A stretch of DNA of 64,000 bases from JBEBVQ01 sp964527735 (GCA_964527735.1 CAZGPG010000001.1:186001-250000); one strand, 5' to 3'; counted from the first letter of the stretch, positions 1 to 10,526 are shown. Program-made: numbers and translations. The notes: a model not told the origin generated them from the sequence alone.

Positions 1-2709
1 AAAGGCATTGGGCACCCAGATATCACAGAATATCTGCCGGGCCGTCATTGTGTCGGATACGGCGTTACATTTGTTAATTGCTGTCGCGATATAATCTCCG
101 CCGGTATATATCAAAATGCTTTTGCCGACCGACCCATCCGACCATCTGACAGAATCAGTATTCAGTGTCCATGCCGACAAATGCAAAGGCGTTTCCTCAC
201 ATACCGTCGTATCGGGTCCGAGCATCACAACCGGGTCCGGATAGTGAAGCAGCAGGATAGTATCGCTACCAACACACGTGTATTCATCGGTTACAGTTAC
301 ATAATAAGTCCCCGGATCTTCAACAGAAATTGAAGCAGTTGTTTCGCCGGTGTTCCACCGGTAAACCGAATTATTACCATAACTGCCATTTAGGATAATA
401 GTTTGGTCCAGGCAGATATCCTGATCAGGGCCGAGATCCGGCTGCGGATCTTCCATCGCCACGATATGAATTGAATCGTGTACGATGCAGCCATTCAGAT
501 TTACAGTAAGCATATAGTCGTCTGTACTATTCACCGAAATAAAGGGAGTGGTTGCTCCTGTGTTCCACAAATAGCTGGAACCTGCTACTTCGTATCCGAT
601 GCGTAAAGGTTTCTGTGCACAAATGGTACTGTCTTTGCCAATGAATATATAAGGCGTCTCCACGACCAGGATATCAATGGTATCGGAACCATAGCATCCG
701 TCGCGTTCTACCTGCAGCCAATAGCGCCCTGTCCGGATCACCTCAAGTGTGGGATCAGAAAGACCGTTACTCCACAGATACTTTGTGCCTGCCGGCTGGG
801 TGGAGCTGAGTACTATCGGCAGGTCTTTATCACAGAGACCCATATCCGGGCCCAGGTCTATCTGTATCAGGGAACCCAGATCTACAACAATACTGTCCCT
901 GCTGCCGCATCCGTTCGTGTCAGAAATCTCCAGCCAGTAAGTATCGGAAGCGTAAACTATCAGACTGTCGCTACTGTTGCCTGTGCTCCATTGGTAGTTT
1001 AGCAGGGGATTATACGGGGTGCTGCCCCGGATGACCATACTATCCCGGCAAACAGCAATGTCTGTTCCCAGATCTGTGACCGGAATATCGTGCACGGAAA
1101 TATAAATGGAGTCGTAGCCGCTTCCACAGCCGGTAGTGCCGGTACTGACCGTCAGGTGATACCAACCTGTTTGTTGTTGGCCCACGGTAGTGACGACCGG
1201 ATTTTGCTGAACGGAGCTAAAACCTGCCGGTCCGGTCCATTGATATGTGGCTCCGGCAACGTGCATCGCATACAATTCGATCGTATCACCGGTACACACT
1301 TTGTTGGAGCTGGCAGTTGCTTCTGCCACTACCCTGCTGTAATTGCTGAAATATCCATAGCTGGTGCTGTTGGTACTCGCGCCGTCCAATACACTCATGT
1401 GAAATAAATGAGTGGTATTGACCATCGTCAATACCGCTCCCTGAGCTACAACTGAGGATAGGTTCAACTGAGTGACAAACCATTGGTTGGCTGTTCCCGG
1501 GACCGCTGTCCACGCAGCACCGGTAAGTGGGGATCCATTCAGTATAAAATTTCCCTGACCACCTGTCTGCACCATCAGATTGACATACAGATCCCAGGGC
1601 ATCGTACGGGAGTATATAACAGAAGAGCTGCCGCTGCATTCAATCTGGGGCAATTGTGTCGCTCCCATTTCACATCCCATACCTGTCAGTTGCCAGACAG
1701 CAACGGGATCAGATGTCCGGATGTAGGTTGAGGTCTGTCCTGTCGTAACGACTACCGGCATACGATGGGTTTGCCCTGCATTGATGGTTGCTACAGGTAT
1801 GGCGCCACCATCCCGGTATATTTCCGTATTGTTCTGTAGTGCGGTAATGAACAACTGATCACCGGGAGCAGTAAGCCGTCCATTCATGGCGATATACTCT
1901 GTGCCTAAACTTGATACCGGAACAATCTGATCACCCACCAGGTCCACACAGATTCCATACGATCCTCCTGCTGTGTGGGTTCCTTCCAGCGCATCATCGT
2001 TTACGGTTACTGAAACAGGCTTGTCAGCTACTACAGTAGATCCCGGCAAATGGCTGGTAGCCCCGCGGTTCAATGCAGTTGCAGCCCAAACCTCTCCTCT
2101 GTTCAGTGTTATGCTGAACGGCGTATTTGCCGCATATCCACCGTCCAGTACAGCAGTCGGTGTGATCGTTATACTCGTATTGTCTTCGGTGGCTACGATA
2201 TTAAACGAATTCCTGGAATTACCTCCGTAGGCCGGTGAATTACCTACAAAATTCTGGGAAGGAATGAGAAATGAGGTGCCCATTCCCCCCGTGCCTTTCA
2301 ATGTATATACCTCAGCATTCACCCAATTAGTACCGTTGAGTCCTTGTGCTTCGTAATAAACCAATACCGGCACATCAGAGACAACTTTAAGACCATATGG
2401 CAACGGTGTTGCGGCAGGGTGGGCCTGTAGTATTGCCAGATGCGGCGTAAGATCATGCCCGTGCACCGAATTGGGTGCAACGGTAAAATTAATGGGTGGC
2501 ATCGTAGCCCCTACCGCCGGCTGTGTCACAGATACATTAGCCGCAGCCGCACCGGTACTTACCACCAGCCGCACCGGCTGGCCAAAGCTGGGATTCCGTG
2601 GCGCCGCAAACCAGAATAAGGTGTCCATCTGGGCTTGCATCTGAAGCGCAGAAGCCAGGCAAATCAAAAAAACAATGGAAAAAGAAAGAAGTTGTATAGG
2701 GTTTTTCAT
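1..2709 (-). CDS. Secreted IgGFc-binding-like surface protein with gliding-type C-terminus (partial)
   Basis: The frame is open for 903 codons from the ATG at 2709 to the window edge, with no stop in any triplet I checked. A signal peptide is clear: MKN, a hydrophobic stretch to about residue 22, then MQAQ near 24-27. Residues about 30-430 resemble the IgGFc-binding N-terminal region found in Bacteroidota surface proteins, with TEDNTSITITPT at 174-185 and GDQIVPVSSLGTEYI at about 259. From about residue 465 there are roughly six Ig/PKD-like repeats of about 70 residues, each with paired cysteines, a W-S-x-G core and DSI/DTI ends. The last residues seen, IWVPNAF, are the usual opening of the gliding motility-associated C-terminal domain (T9SS type B signal). 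Export and cell-surface display follow from family knowledge; the ligand is unknown. Confidence 0.85.
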   Translation of the reverse strand, partial: MKNPIQLLSFSIVFLICLASALQMQAQMDTLFWFAAPRNPSFGQPVRLVVSTGAAAANVSVTQPAVGATMPPINFTVAPNSVHGHDLTPHLAILQAHPAATPLPYGLKVVSDVPVLVYYEAQGLNGTNWVNAEVYTLKGTGGMGTSFLIPSQNFVGNSPAYGGNSRNSFNIVATEDNTSITITPTAVLDGGYAANTPFSITLNRGEVWAATALNRGATSHLPGSTVVADKPVSVTVNDDALEGTHTAGGSYGICVDLVGDQIVPVSSLGTEYIAMNGRLTAPGDQLFITALQNNTEIYRDGGAIPVATINAGQTHRMPVVVTTGQTSTYIRTSDPVAVWQLTGMGCEMGATQLPQIECSGSSSVIYSRTMPWDLYVNLMVQTGGQGNFILNGSPLTGAAWTAVPGTANQWFVTQLNLSSVVAQGAVLTMVNTTHLFHMSVLDGASTNSTSYGYFSNYSRVVAEATASSNKVCTGDTIELYAMHVAGATYQWTGPAGFSSVQQNPVVTTVGQQQTGWYHLTVSTGTTGCGSGYDSIYISVHDIPVTDLGTDIAVCRDSMVIRGSTPYNPLLNYQWSTGNSSDSLIVYASDTYWLEISDTNGCGSRDSIVVDLGSLIQIDLGPDMGLCDKDLPIVLSSTQPAGTKYLWSNGLSDPTLEVIRTGRYWLQVERDGCYGSDTIDILVVETPYIFIGKDSTICAQKPLRIGYEVAGSSYLWNTGATTPFISVNSTDDYMLTVNLNGCIVHDSIHIVAMEDPQPDLGPDQDICLDQTIILNGSYGNNSVYRWNTGETTASISVEDPGTYYVTVTDEYTCVGSDTILLLHYPDPVVMLGPDTTVCEETPLHLSAWTLNTDSVRWSDGSVGKSILIYTGGDYIATAINKCNAVSDTMTARQIFCDIWVPNAF

Positions 2710-2731
2710 ATGGATTGATTTCTGATGAAAT

Positions 2732-2758
2732 GGTGACTATACAAAAAGTATAGCCACC
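2732..2758 (-). terminator. Hairpin after the large T9SS protein gene
   Basis: The 11-nt arms GGTGACTATAC and GTATAGCCACC flank a five-base A loop on the plus strand, with one mismatch in the stem. It lies in the 64-bp gap between the two big surface-protein genes, 15 bp beyond the stop of the upstream one. No clear T-tract follows on the minus strand, so it may stabilise or process mRNA rather than terminate it. Confidence 0.5.
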
Positions 2759-2773
2759 GGATTCAAAATCTGA

Positions 2774-5701
2774 TTATTCTTTTACAAGTCTGACATGGAC
2801 AAATCGTCCGGCTTCTCTATCCGCAATGCGCAGCAGGTAAACGCCTGATGCATAATTGCTGATATCGATGCTTTGTACCTGAGTGTACTCCCGGATCAAA
2901 CGGCCATCCATACCAGCTACCTGAACGTCAACCATACCTGTAGCTTCTATGCGGACGATTCCTGTGGTGGGGTTGGGGTACACACGCAGCGGGGAAATGT
3001 CTGATGAATTGATCCCGACCTTATCTGCCTGTACCACATCAGATGTATGCTCACAGCCATTGTTATCAACTACGGCAACTGTATATCCTCCGTCTGATGT
3101 CGGGATAAATATAGAATCCTGTGCTCCGGGAACAGCCTGTCCGGATACATGCCACTGGTACGAAGCAAATCCTGACGTAGCAGTTAGCCGTTCACCATCC
3201 CAGGTTGCAGTAACAACCGGCAGCGGATGTACGACGATAGAAACTTCGTTCGTGCTGTCTTCACAAGACTGAATGCCCTGGCGCCCTACGATCACTTTGT
3301 AAGCACCTTCTTCGTTTACTTCGAGGAAATATGCAGTAGCAGACGGATTCGCCACATTGTCCTTCTTCCACGCATAAGTAAGTCCGGTATCCGGCGTCAT
3401 TACTTCGAGTTTTACGACGCCACCCAGGCAGAAGGAAGTGTCGTCCTGATCCAGTGCAACGGAAGGACGGGATAAAACCCGGATTCCCGCGCTCGTTGCG
3501 CTGTCGGAGCAACCGGTTACGGCATCGCTCGCTACTACTGTATAGGTACCTGTGGAATAGGCTTTGTACGTCTGGTTGTGGCCAACTGCCTGACTCGCAT
3601 CATCTTTCCAGGTGTAGTTGTAACCGGTTCCCGAAGCCACCAGAGTGACAGAATCTCCCACGCACACATCGGTAATGCTCCCCGGGATGGTAACCTGAAC
3701 TACCGGAAGCTGGTGATAGCTCACGTCTGCAGTATCTGCTTTCTTACAATCATTGGCGTCGGTGCCGGTAACGATATAGGATGTGGTTGCTGTGGGTGTG
3801 AACGTGGCCGATGTATTTGTTCCTCCGCTATGAGACCAGCTGTAACTCGTTGCTCCGCCTGCCGTCAATGTTACCGACTCACCCGCACATACGGATGCTG
3901 ATGCAGGGCTGATATTGACATTGGGCAAATTGTGAACGGTCACCTGGCGGGACACGGTTGCGGAACAGCCAAGCGTGGTGCCGGTAACAGAATAAGTAGT
4001 AGTAGCCACCGGTGAAAAAGTAGCCGCTGCATTACTTCCGCCACCATTAGACCAACTGTATGTGGTGGCGCCTCCCGCAGTCAAAGTGATCGCATCACCA
4101 GCACAGACAGCGGCGGTTGCCGGATTGATCGTAACTGACGGGATCACGTTTACAGTGATATTCACATCTCTCGACGCGATGCTGCTGTCGCCCGAACTGT
4201 TGACACCCCATACGCTCAATGTACCGGAAGTGGCGGTGTTGTCGAAACTAAGCGTATTACCTGGTCCTGATGTAGATGCCGTATAAGTAGCGCCCGTGCC
4301 GGTGTAGTGCCAGACGTAAGTTGCAGCACCGGTCACTGCTGGGATTGTGTAGGTAACGTTATTCTGTTGGCGGCATACAGAAGCGGGCGCCGCAGTGAAT
4401 GGGTCAGGTTGTGGCAAGCCGGATGACGGAGCGGTTATTGTAATCGTGTGGCAATGACTTTCGGCACCCGAGCCTCCGTCTACATTGGTCAATAAGGAAA
4501 TTGTATAGGTGCCGGGCGTGGAGAAAGTGTGAGTCAGCGTATTTTCGTTGTAAGATTGATATTCGGTTGATGCCGGCAAGTCTGCAACTTTAACATAATA
4601 AATGCCGCCTCCTTGTAACGAACTTAATGTTACATAGATCTTTTTATCGTAAACAAAAGGAGAAATTCCAAAGTTTAAGGTGGAGGTAAAATTCTGAGTA
4701 ATTAAATTTCCATTAGTCGTCGGTACTGCGGTAGGATCGCCTCCCGGAAACTCGAAAATACGAAAGTTATTGCTGGACATCATAAAGATGCTCAGTCCGT
4801 CACCACAGTCGTAGGGCAGGATTCTAAGGTTCCAGTTATTTGTTTGTCCGACGATGTTACTTCCGACTTCAACAGCTGTTGGGTTGTTGTTTTTTAAGGT
4901 TGCTCCAAAATCGTATCGGTAAAGCCGTCCATATTGAGTGAGGACAGTAAACCCATACCATTTGTCTTTATGTTTATATACCGACATACTTGTATTCCAA
5001 ACAACACCAGTAGCCTGGATAGGAAGTTCCACGGCATTCAGTTGAGAAGATTTCAGACTATGCCCTATGTCAACACGAATCGGCTTTCCAGTAGATCTAT
5101 TGGCGATGAACATCATGTATTCATTTTCGTCGCGAACGATGTTTACATTTGCGTAATCACCGGCGGGCATATTGACAACAGCTATTGGAGTGGCGGTTGG
5201 CGCGTTACCCAATGACGTGCCGAAATCCAGTCTAATGGCATTGGTACTGCCGTTTTGAATACAATAGCCAAACCACTCGCCGGAAACACTGTCTTTGGTG
5301 ATGTCAAATCCGAACTGTGGATTATTGTTTGGCATGAAACCGCTTAGTGCTACTTGAGCCGTTATCCCCGTAGCAGTCGGATTTGTCCCCATATTCATCC
5401 TTAAAAGCTGCTTGGTATTCTCCGTCATAGTGAATGTGTACCAAGTACCATTGTCATTCAACGTCACAACCTGACCTGTTGATGCAGTATTGTTAATATT
5501 GGTACGGACAAGAGAGTTAGCGGCAGGCATGGTTAATTTTTGTGGTTCTAAAGACCAGGTGTAACTCTCTTTGTGCGCAGGGCCCGTAAATGTAACCGCG
5601 GCTCCGGCTACGGCAGCAGTTGGCCCCGATATCTGCGCCATAACATCTCCGGCGTGTAACAAAAGGAGCAGGCTTGATAATTTGAATAGAGAAATTCTCA
5701 T
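2774..5701 (-). CDS. Large secreted PKD/Ig-repeat protein with T9SS type A sorting domain
   Basis: A protein of about 975 residues. I start it at the ATG at 5701, not the longer frame at 5788, because only this start gives a clean signal peptide (MRISLFKL, a leucine-rich core, VMAQ at about 20-23). Residues about 45-400 hold repeated blocks of about 55 residues with W-Y/F-G and R-x-D-x-G motifs, suggesting a beta-propeller. After about 430 come Ig/PKD-like repeats, two carrying near-identical CAGxxxTLTAGGAT strings. The last 70 residues (VYPNPTTGIVRIEATG, then SGVYLLRI) are a T9SS type A signal. It is probably surface-attached or secreted; no catalytic motif is seen. A 5-bp hairpin (CAGGG/CCCTG) sits in the leader at 5735-5749. 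Confidence 0.85.
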   Translation of the reverse strand: MRISLFKLSSLLLLLHAGDVMAQISGPTAAVAGAAVTFTGPAHKESYTWSLEPQKLTMPAANSLVRTNINNTASTGQVVTLNDNGTWYTFTMTENTKQLLRMNMGTNPTATGITAQVALSGFMPNNNPQFGFDITKDSVSGEWFGYCIQNGSTNAIRLDFGTSLGNAPTATPIAVVNMPAGDYANVNIVRDENEYMMFIANRSTGKPIRVDIGHSLKSSQLNAVELPIQATGVVWNTSMSVYKHKDKWYGFTVLTQYGRLYRYDFGATLKNNNPTAVEVGSNIVGQTNNWNLRILPYDCGDGLSIFMMSSNNFRIFEFPGGDPTAVPTTNGNLITQNFTSTLNFGISPFVYDKKIYVTLSSLQGGGIYYVKVADLPASTEYQSYNENTLTHTFSTPGTYTISLLTNVDGGSGAESHCHTITITAPSSGLPQPDPFTAAPASVCRQQNNVTYTIPAVTGAATYVWHYTGTGATYTASTSGPGNTLSFDNTATSGTLSVWGVNSSGDSSIASRDVNITVNVIPSVTINPATAAVCAGDAITLTAGGATTYSWSNGGGSNAAATFSPVATTTYSVTGTTLGCSATVSRQVTVHNLPNVNISPASASVCAGESVTLTAGGATSYSWSHSGGTNTSATFTPTATTSYIVTGTDANDCKKADTADVSYHQLPVVQVTIPGSITDVCVGDSVTLVASGTGYNYTWKDDASQAVGHNQTYKAYSTGTYTVVASDAVTGCSDSATSAGIRVLSRPSVALDQDDTSFCLGGVVKLEVMTPDTGLTYAWKKDNVANPSATAYFLEVNEEGAYKVIVGRQGIQSCEDSTNEVSIVVHPLPVVTATWDGERLTATSGFASYQWHVSGQAVPGAQDSIFIPTSDGGYTVAVVDNNGCEHTSDVVQADKVGINSSDISPLRVYPNPTTGIVRIEATGMVDVQVAGMDGRLIREYTQVQSIDISNYASGVYLLRIADREAGRFVHVRLVKE

Positions 5702-5960
5702 CGATATTTTTTTTATATTAAACAATGGTCTTTGCAGGGCAAAACCCTGTATGCAAGATAGTTGTGAAGACATGCACGGCACTACCACCGTTTGATAAGT
5801 GGCAGGATTGGCTTGAATACCGGTAACAAAACGCGAAAATCCGGCTGGGGAAACCCGCCGTGTTAGCTGAATTTGCAGTTATGATTATCTGGAATGAAAA
5901 AAAATGCAGCCCGGGGAGATATTGCAGTCAGTATGCAGAGCCACTACATCTAACAAGAGC

Positions 5961-6698
5961 TCAAAGGTTGTTGGCTGATATCGATAGGCGCTCAAGCAGA
6001 CCGGCTTTGCTTCTGCGGGATACTTCGACCTGAGCTCCATTGGTCAATTCCAAAGCATACCCGTCTTTAGTAACAAATTTGGCAACGTAGTTCAGGTTGA
6101 CGAGATGAGAGTTATGACAGCGGTAAAATAGATTGGACTTTAGTTTCTCTTCAATCTGTCCGATATTCCTGGATACCAGGATTTTCTCCCCATCGGTTTT
6201 AAATACATGACAGTAGCTCCCCATACCTTCCACGCGAATGATATCCTGCTCATCAACAAACAGGATGCCATTTTGGGCCGGCAGCTGAATACGCACCATT
6301 TCAGTACCGGAAGCTGATTTCTGTTTGGCATGTTTTATCTGGTTACGGGCTTTCTCTACGGCCATGATAAAATCTGCCGGGTCTACAGGTTTTAATAAAT
6401 AATCAATCGCCTTTAGTTTCAACGCTTTCAGTGCATACTCCGAAGAGCCTGTAGTAAAGATCACCTCAAAATTCATTGGTCCGAGCTTTTCCAGCACCTG
6501 AAGACCGTTCATCACAGGCATATCTACGTCGAGGAATACCAGATCAGGCTTTACCGAAGAAATAACTTTAACCGCATCGAGACCGTTGCGGGCAATCCCT
6601 TCAATAACTATATTCCCGCCAAACTCCTTCAGGAGCAGTTCGATAACTTCGACTGCAGCTGGTTCATCGTCTACAATTACTGTTCTTATAGCAGACAT
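5961..6698 (-). CDS. LytTR-family response regulator
   Basis: 245 residues. The N-terminal receiver domain has acidic residues D10/D11, the phospho-acceptor D57 in VFLDVDMP, T82/T83 and K103 in YLLKPVDP. The C-terminal half (about 145-240) is a LytTR DNA-binding domain, with FVDEQDIIRVEGMGSYCHVF and the RCHNSHLVNLNYV stretch. The gene follows the propeller histidine kinase with a 7-bp gap on the same strand, so the two form a cognate two-component pair. LytTR proteins bind DNA as dimers and activate transcription. Targets cannot be read from the sequence; the adjacent surface-protein genes are natural candidates, which is an inference. Confidence 0.93.
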   Translation of the reverse strand: MSAIRTVIVDDEPAAVEVIELLLKEFGGNIVIEGIARNGLDAVKVISSVKPDLVFLDVDMPVMNGLQVLEKLGPMNFEVIFTTGSSEYALKALKLKAIDYLLKPVDPADFIMAVEKARNQIKHAKQKSASGTEMVRIQLPAQNGILFVDEQDIIRVEGMGSYCHVFKTDGEKILVSRNIGQIEEKLKSNLFYRCHNSHLVNLNYVAKFVTKDGYALELTNGAQVEVSRRSKAGLLERLSISANNL

Positions 6699-6705
6699 AA
6701 ATCTC

Positions 6706-9600
6706 TTAGATTGAATCAGGAATTGAAAAAATCACTACTGTACCCAAAGGTAAATGATTGTCATCATACTTATCCGTCAGTTTGAAAGAATACCTGGTAC
6801 CTGCCTGTGCATGCATCAGGCTGAGTCTCCGGCATGTAATATCAATAGCCATAGACCGGTGATTCCGTAAACGCCCTTTATTGATTTTTCCCGATGCTAC
6901 CCTTCCGACGCCATTGTCAGACACACGGCAATACAGCACTCCCTTTTCAATGTAAAATGATACGGCTATTTCGCCTGTCCGGTCTGTCAGGTGCATCACG
7001 CCGTGCTTGATGGCATTCTCGACGAACGGCTGTACAAGCATAGGAGGTATCTGGATCGCTGAAACATCCAATTCAGGGTCTGCGGAAACGTGATAGACAA
7101 ACTTACCGGGTGTCCGTACCATTTCCATGTCCAGATATTTTTCGAGTAATTCTATCTCTTTCGACAGCAGGACGAACTGGTTCTGGCTCAGCTCAAGTGA
7201 TAAACGCATCAGCTTGGCAAAGCGTGAAATAATAGAGGCCGCCGCCATTTTTTCTTCTTTCAGGATAGCTGCCTGGGCGGTATTCAGAATGTTAAATATA
7301 AAATGCGGATTGATCAGCATGGTTAGTGCTCTTTGCTGGCTTTCTACCAACTCCAGCCGTATCTGGTTATTCCGTTTAACAGTCCGAAGGCGATTTTGAA
7401 AATACAGATAAGCCAAAAGTAAAAGTAACATACCCGAAGCGGCCAGAAACCACCATTGCTGCCAGAGTGCCGGTGCAATCTGGAAAGCATAATAAGTTGT
7501 AGGGGCAAGAAACCCGCCATGTGCATCGGCCGCCTGAAGCTCAAATACATAGTCACCCGGAGCGAGGTGTTTGAATATTGCCTCACGGGAAGTCGTGTGA
7601 TACCATTTCTCGTCTATCCCCTTCAGTCTGTAGCGAAACAGTTGATTCCGGCCGTTTGCCAGATTCACACAATTGAAGGCAATTTTAATTTCCTTCTGAT
7701 TATATTCAAACGTACCTTGGTCTGCCCGGTTCTGGACGACGCCATCAACTGAAACAAGGGAAATTTCCGGCTTGCCGAATGGCGTCAGCGGATTGGAAAG
7801 CAGTTTTTTTTCGATAGTGATCATCCGGTCCATCCATCTGAAATACAACCAATCGTCTGAGATGATCAATTCATTAATCGCCAGAGTGGGTAATCCCCAA
7901 TGTTCGCCATAATGTATTAAATGGAAGCTGTCTGCCACTGGCTCCACCTTGCTGATACCGTCATTAGTAGCCAGCCAGATTGTATCACCCTCCACTTCAA
8001 TATTGTTTATTATAGTAGCGCGAAAACTACGCTTCTTTATGATGACATGCTGCACCTGCCTGCCTCTGAAGATGATCAGGCCATTCCCCAGAGTGGCTAC
8101 CACCATCCGGCCGTCCGCAAGAGACTGAATCTCCACGATACGGTCTGTAAATAAACTTTTCTTATTCCCTTCCTGACCAAACAACGACAGCGAGTCTTCT
8201 TCGTAAAGAAATAACCCATCATACGTTCCGATCCATACCCGCCCCGAACTGTCGCTTAAGATACTCGTAATGCGACGTGCCGATAATTCTTTCCAGATAT
8301 CGTTGGGGATATTATAATGTGTGTTGGCATTTGCCAAATGGGGTATAAAATCAATGTCAATGTGAAAAATATCGGGAATCGATTTTCCGGGCAATGCCGG
8401 ATTGTTCTGATTCCCTGTTACTTCCCCGACAATGGACTCTGCCAGGGTAGCCCTGCCGGCATCTCTCGGCTTCCGGCCCACATTGGTATGTACTGTTTTT
8501 ACCAGTTCTCCGGACTTAAACAATTGCACTTCCCCACTTTGGTATCCGACGTATATAGTATTCTTCAGCTTAAACCATACACTGATCTTGCCATTCCCAC
8601 CCCAAACCCTTGCTCTTGAAATATAGGTGTAATACAGACCGTTTTCATTCGTAGCCAGCCATACCCCGCCTTGCTTGTCCTTTTGAATAGCCATGACGGC
8701 CAAATCTGCCAGCCAGACCTGGACTTTCCTGGGCTGCATGGCTTCGCCCTGTAATTGGTATAATATGGCACCTCCATCCTTAAACCCGATCAACACCTTC
8801 CGCCCCTCCATATGACATGCGGAAAGAATCGGATGTTGAAAGGTGTGTTCACTGAATAACCTGCCATCCTGATAGACCAGGAGCTTATTTCCAAGAAAAA
8901 ACAGATCACGACCCTCTAATTGGAGCCATTCCAATCCCGTCAACCCCGTCAAAAAAAATGTGTCAACAGACCAGGATCTCCCCCAATCTATGTGTAATGG
9001 GATGGCCTCCCCGGGCATTTTACTGGTTGCTTTCCCTATCCACCTTTTATGCATCCCCGTCTGCTTTTCCAGATAAATTCCTTTGGATTTTGGCTCCCGG
9101 ATAATTTTACCATCAGGAGTTATGAGCACAATGCCTAACAAATCGCAACCAAGCCAGACGGAATCATTCCGTGAGTGGAAGGAATTAATGTTATAATAGC
9201 CGTATAGCTCCTGTAGCTTATCGTTATGGGGATATGCTTTCAGCCGTCCGTTTTCGTATACTGCGAGTTGTGCCTTTAGCCCTGTAAAGTACAAGCGATC
9301 ACTCCCGCTGTCTTCATAGATGCCGAACCAGGGATATACCGCAGGCATCCCTTCTACAGGCATCTCTTCAAAAATATACCCGTCGAACCGTACAATGCCG
9401 CGATCTGATGTGATCCATAAATAGCCTTTGTGATCTTCATGCAATCCATACACTTCATTGCTGGGTAAATCTTTTCCAACAGAAAAATGTTTAAAATACA
9501 AAGAACCCTGCTGAGCTGAAATCACCCACGGGTGAACCAGCAACAACCCTATGATACATAACAGGCCGTTTCTCATAATTGACGGAAACAATATAGACAA
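6706..9600 (-). CDS. Propeller-sensor histidine kinase (LytS type)
   Basis: 964 residues. A signal sequence or first membrane segment (about 10-28) is followed by a periplasmic region with two-component-regulator propeller motifs (LPSNEVYGLHEDHKGYLWI; later SDSSGRVWIGTYDGLFLY). A Y_Y_Y domain follows at about 625-705 (FRYRLKGIDEKWY). A membrane segment lies at about 708-728 and a coiled linker after it. The His_kinase domain has NPHFIFN with the likely phospho-acceptor H766, and an ATP-binding region with PFVENAIKHG and DNGVGR. This layout is common in Bacteroidota sensors of polymers or envelope state. The alternative start at 9576 would remove eight residues. Its partner regulator is encoded directly downstream. 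Confidence 0.92.
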   Translation of the reverse strand: MSILFPSIMRNGLLCIIGLLLVHPWVISAQQGSLYFKHFSVGKDLPSNEVYGLHEDHKGYLWITSDRGIVRFDGYIFEEMPVEGMPAVYPWFGIYEDSGSDRLYFTGLKAQLAVYENGRLKAYPHNDKLQELYGYYNINSFHSRNDSVWLGCDLLGIVLITPDGKIIREPKSKGIYLEKQTGMHKRWIGKATSKMPGEAIPLHIDWGRSWSVDTFFLTGLTGLEWLQLEGRDLFFLGNKLLVYQDGRLFSEHTFQHPILSACHMEGRKVLIGFKDGGAILYQLQGEAMQPRKVQVWLADLAVMAIQKDKQGGVWLATNENGLYYTYISRARVWGGNGKISVWFKLKNTIYVGYQSGEVQLFKSGELVKTVHTNVGRKPRDAGRATLAESIVGEVTGNQNNPALPGKSIPDIFHIDIDFIPHLANANTHYNIPNDIWKELSARRITSILSDSSGRVWIGTYDGLFLYEEDSLSLFGQEGNKKSLFTDRIVEIQSLADGRMVVATLGNGLIIFRGRQVQHVIIKKRSFRATIINNIEVEGDTIWLATNDGISKVEPVADSFHLIHYGEHWGLPTLAINELIISDDWLYFRWMDRMITIEKKLLSNPLTPFGKPEISLVSVDGVVQNRADQGTFEYNQKEIKIAFNCVNLANGRNQLFRYRLKGIDEKWYHTTSREAIFKHLAPGDYVFELQAADAHGGFLAPTTYYAFQIAPALWQQWWFLAASGMLLLLLAYLYFQNRLRTVKRNNQIRLELVESQQRALTMLINPHFIFNILNTAQAAILKEEKMAAASIISRFAKLMRLSLELSQNQFVLLSKEIELLEKYLDMEMVRTPGKFVYHVSADPELDVSAIQIPPMLVQPFVENAIKHGVMHLTDRTGEIAVSFYIEKGVLYCRVSDNGVGRVASGKINKGRLRNHRSMAIDITCRRLSLMHAQAGTRYSFKLTDKYDDNHLPLGTVVIFSIPDSI

Positions 9601-9650
9601 AATTCTTTTCCGCTAAACGTTTTTAATGTCCGGGTTGAATAAGAGAGGGG

Positions 9651-10526
9651 TTACACGAATATTTTTTGTGCATGAGGGACTATTTTGAAATGAATGGAGG
9701 ATGTACATTCATGCGCATCACCGTCTGTTTGCACCAGTTTCAATTTTGGGTGTGAAATAGTGATTTCCTTCCCGCGAAAATGGCGGACATATGGGCTTTG
9801 CAGCAAGGTGCCGTTCAGGGATCGTATGGCTATAGGCACACCAAGCGCCAAAGGGAATTTTTTTACAATGACGAGATCGAGCAGTCCATCCTGCCAGTCG
9901 GCTGTCGGTGCAATGTGGAAGTTGTAGCCAAATTGTTGTCCGTTGGCGACGGTAACGATAAATGCGCATTCGGTGATCTTCTTTCCGTCAATCTCAATCT
10001 GCCATTCGAGGGGTTGGTATTGCCACAGATGTTTCACTACGAGCCAGCTGTAGACTGCCAGCCCGCGTCTCCGGCTGTGCGTGAATTTTTCCGAAATCAA
10101 TGCCTCGAACCCTACCCCGGCATTGCTCACGAACAGCCGGTCATTCGCATAGGCTATGTCCATCATGGCGGTATTGTTCCGGTTGATGATGGCTATGGCC
10201 TGATGGATGTTTTTGGGGATTTTTAAAGTACGGGCCATGCCGTTACCTGATCCTGCCGGTATAATCGCCAGCGCGGTGCTGCTTCCCTGCAAACCGTTGA
10301 CGATGTCATTCACAGAGCCATCGCCGCCAACAGCTACTACGGCATAAGCGCCTTCTTTGGCTGCAGCGGCAGCCAGTTCTATTCCATGTTTGGCATATTG
10401 GGTGTATTGAAGATCATACGAGTACTGGTTGCGATCCAGACCTGCTTCTACCGCATCCTGTATCAGCTTGTTGCGCCGCACACCGGCGCAGGGATTGATG
10501 ATGAATACAAGATGCTTCCGGTTCAT
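9651..10526 (-). CDS. Diacylglycerol kinase family lipid kinase
   Basis: 291 residues, the normal length of the YegS/DgkB-like family. NPCAG lies at 11-15, the nucleotide-binding GGDGSVNDI at 67-75 and PAGSGNGMA at 90-98. A C-terminal DGD-type motif (QTDGD) contacts ligand in relatives. The family phosphorylates a lipid such as diacylglycerol at the inner face of the membrane, with ATP as donor. The start codon overlaps the stop of nadC by 4 bp (ATGA), so the two are translationally coupled although functionally unrelated. The exact lipid substrate is not determinable. Confidence 0.88.
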   Translation of the reverse strand: MNRKHLVFIINPCAGVRRNKLIQDAVEAGLDRNQYSYDLQYTQYAKHGIELAAAAAKEGAYAVVAVGGDGSVNDIVNGLQGSSTALAIIPAGSGNGMARTLKIPKNIHQAIAIINRNNTAMMDIAYANDRLFVSNAGVGFEALISEKFTHSRRRGLAVYSWLVVKHLWQYQPLEWQIEIDGKKITECAFIVTVANGQQFGYNFHIAPTADWQDGLLDLVIVKKFPLALGVPIAIRSLNGTLLQSPYVRHFRGKEITISHPKLKLVQTDGDAHECTSSIHFKIVPHAQKIFV

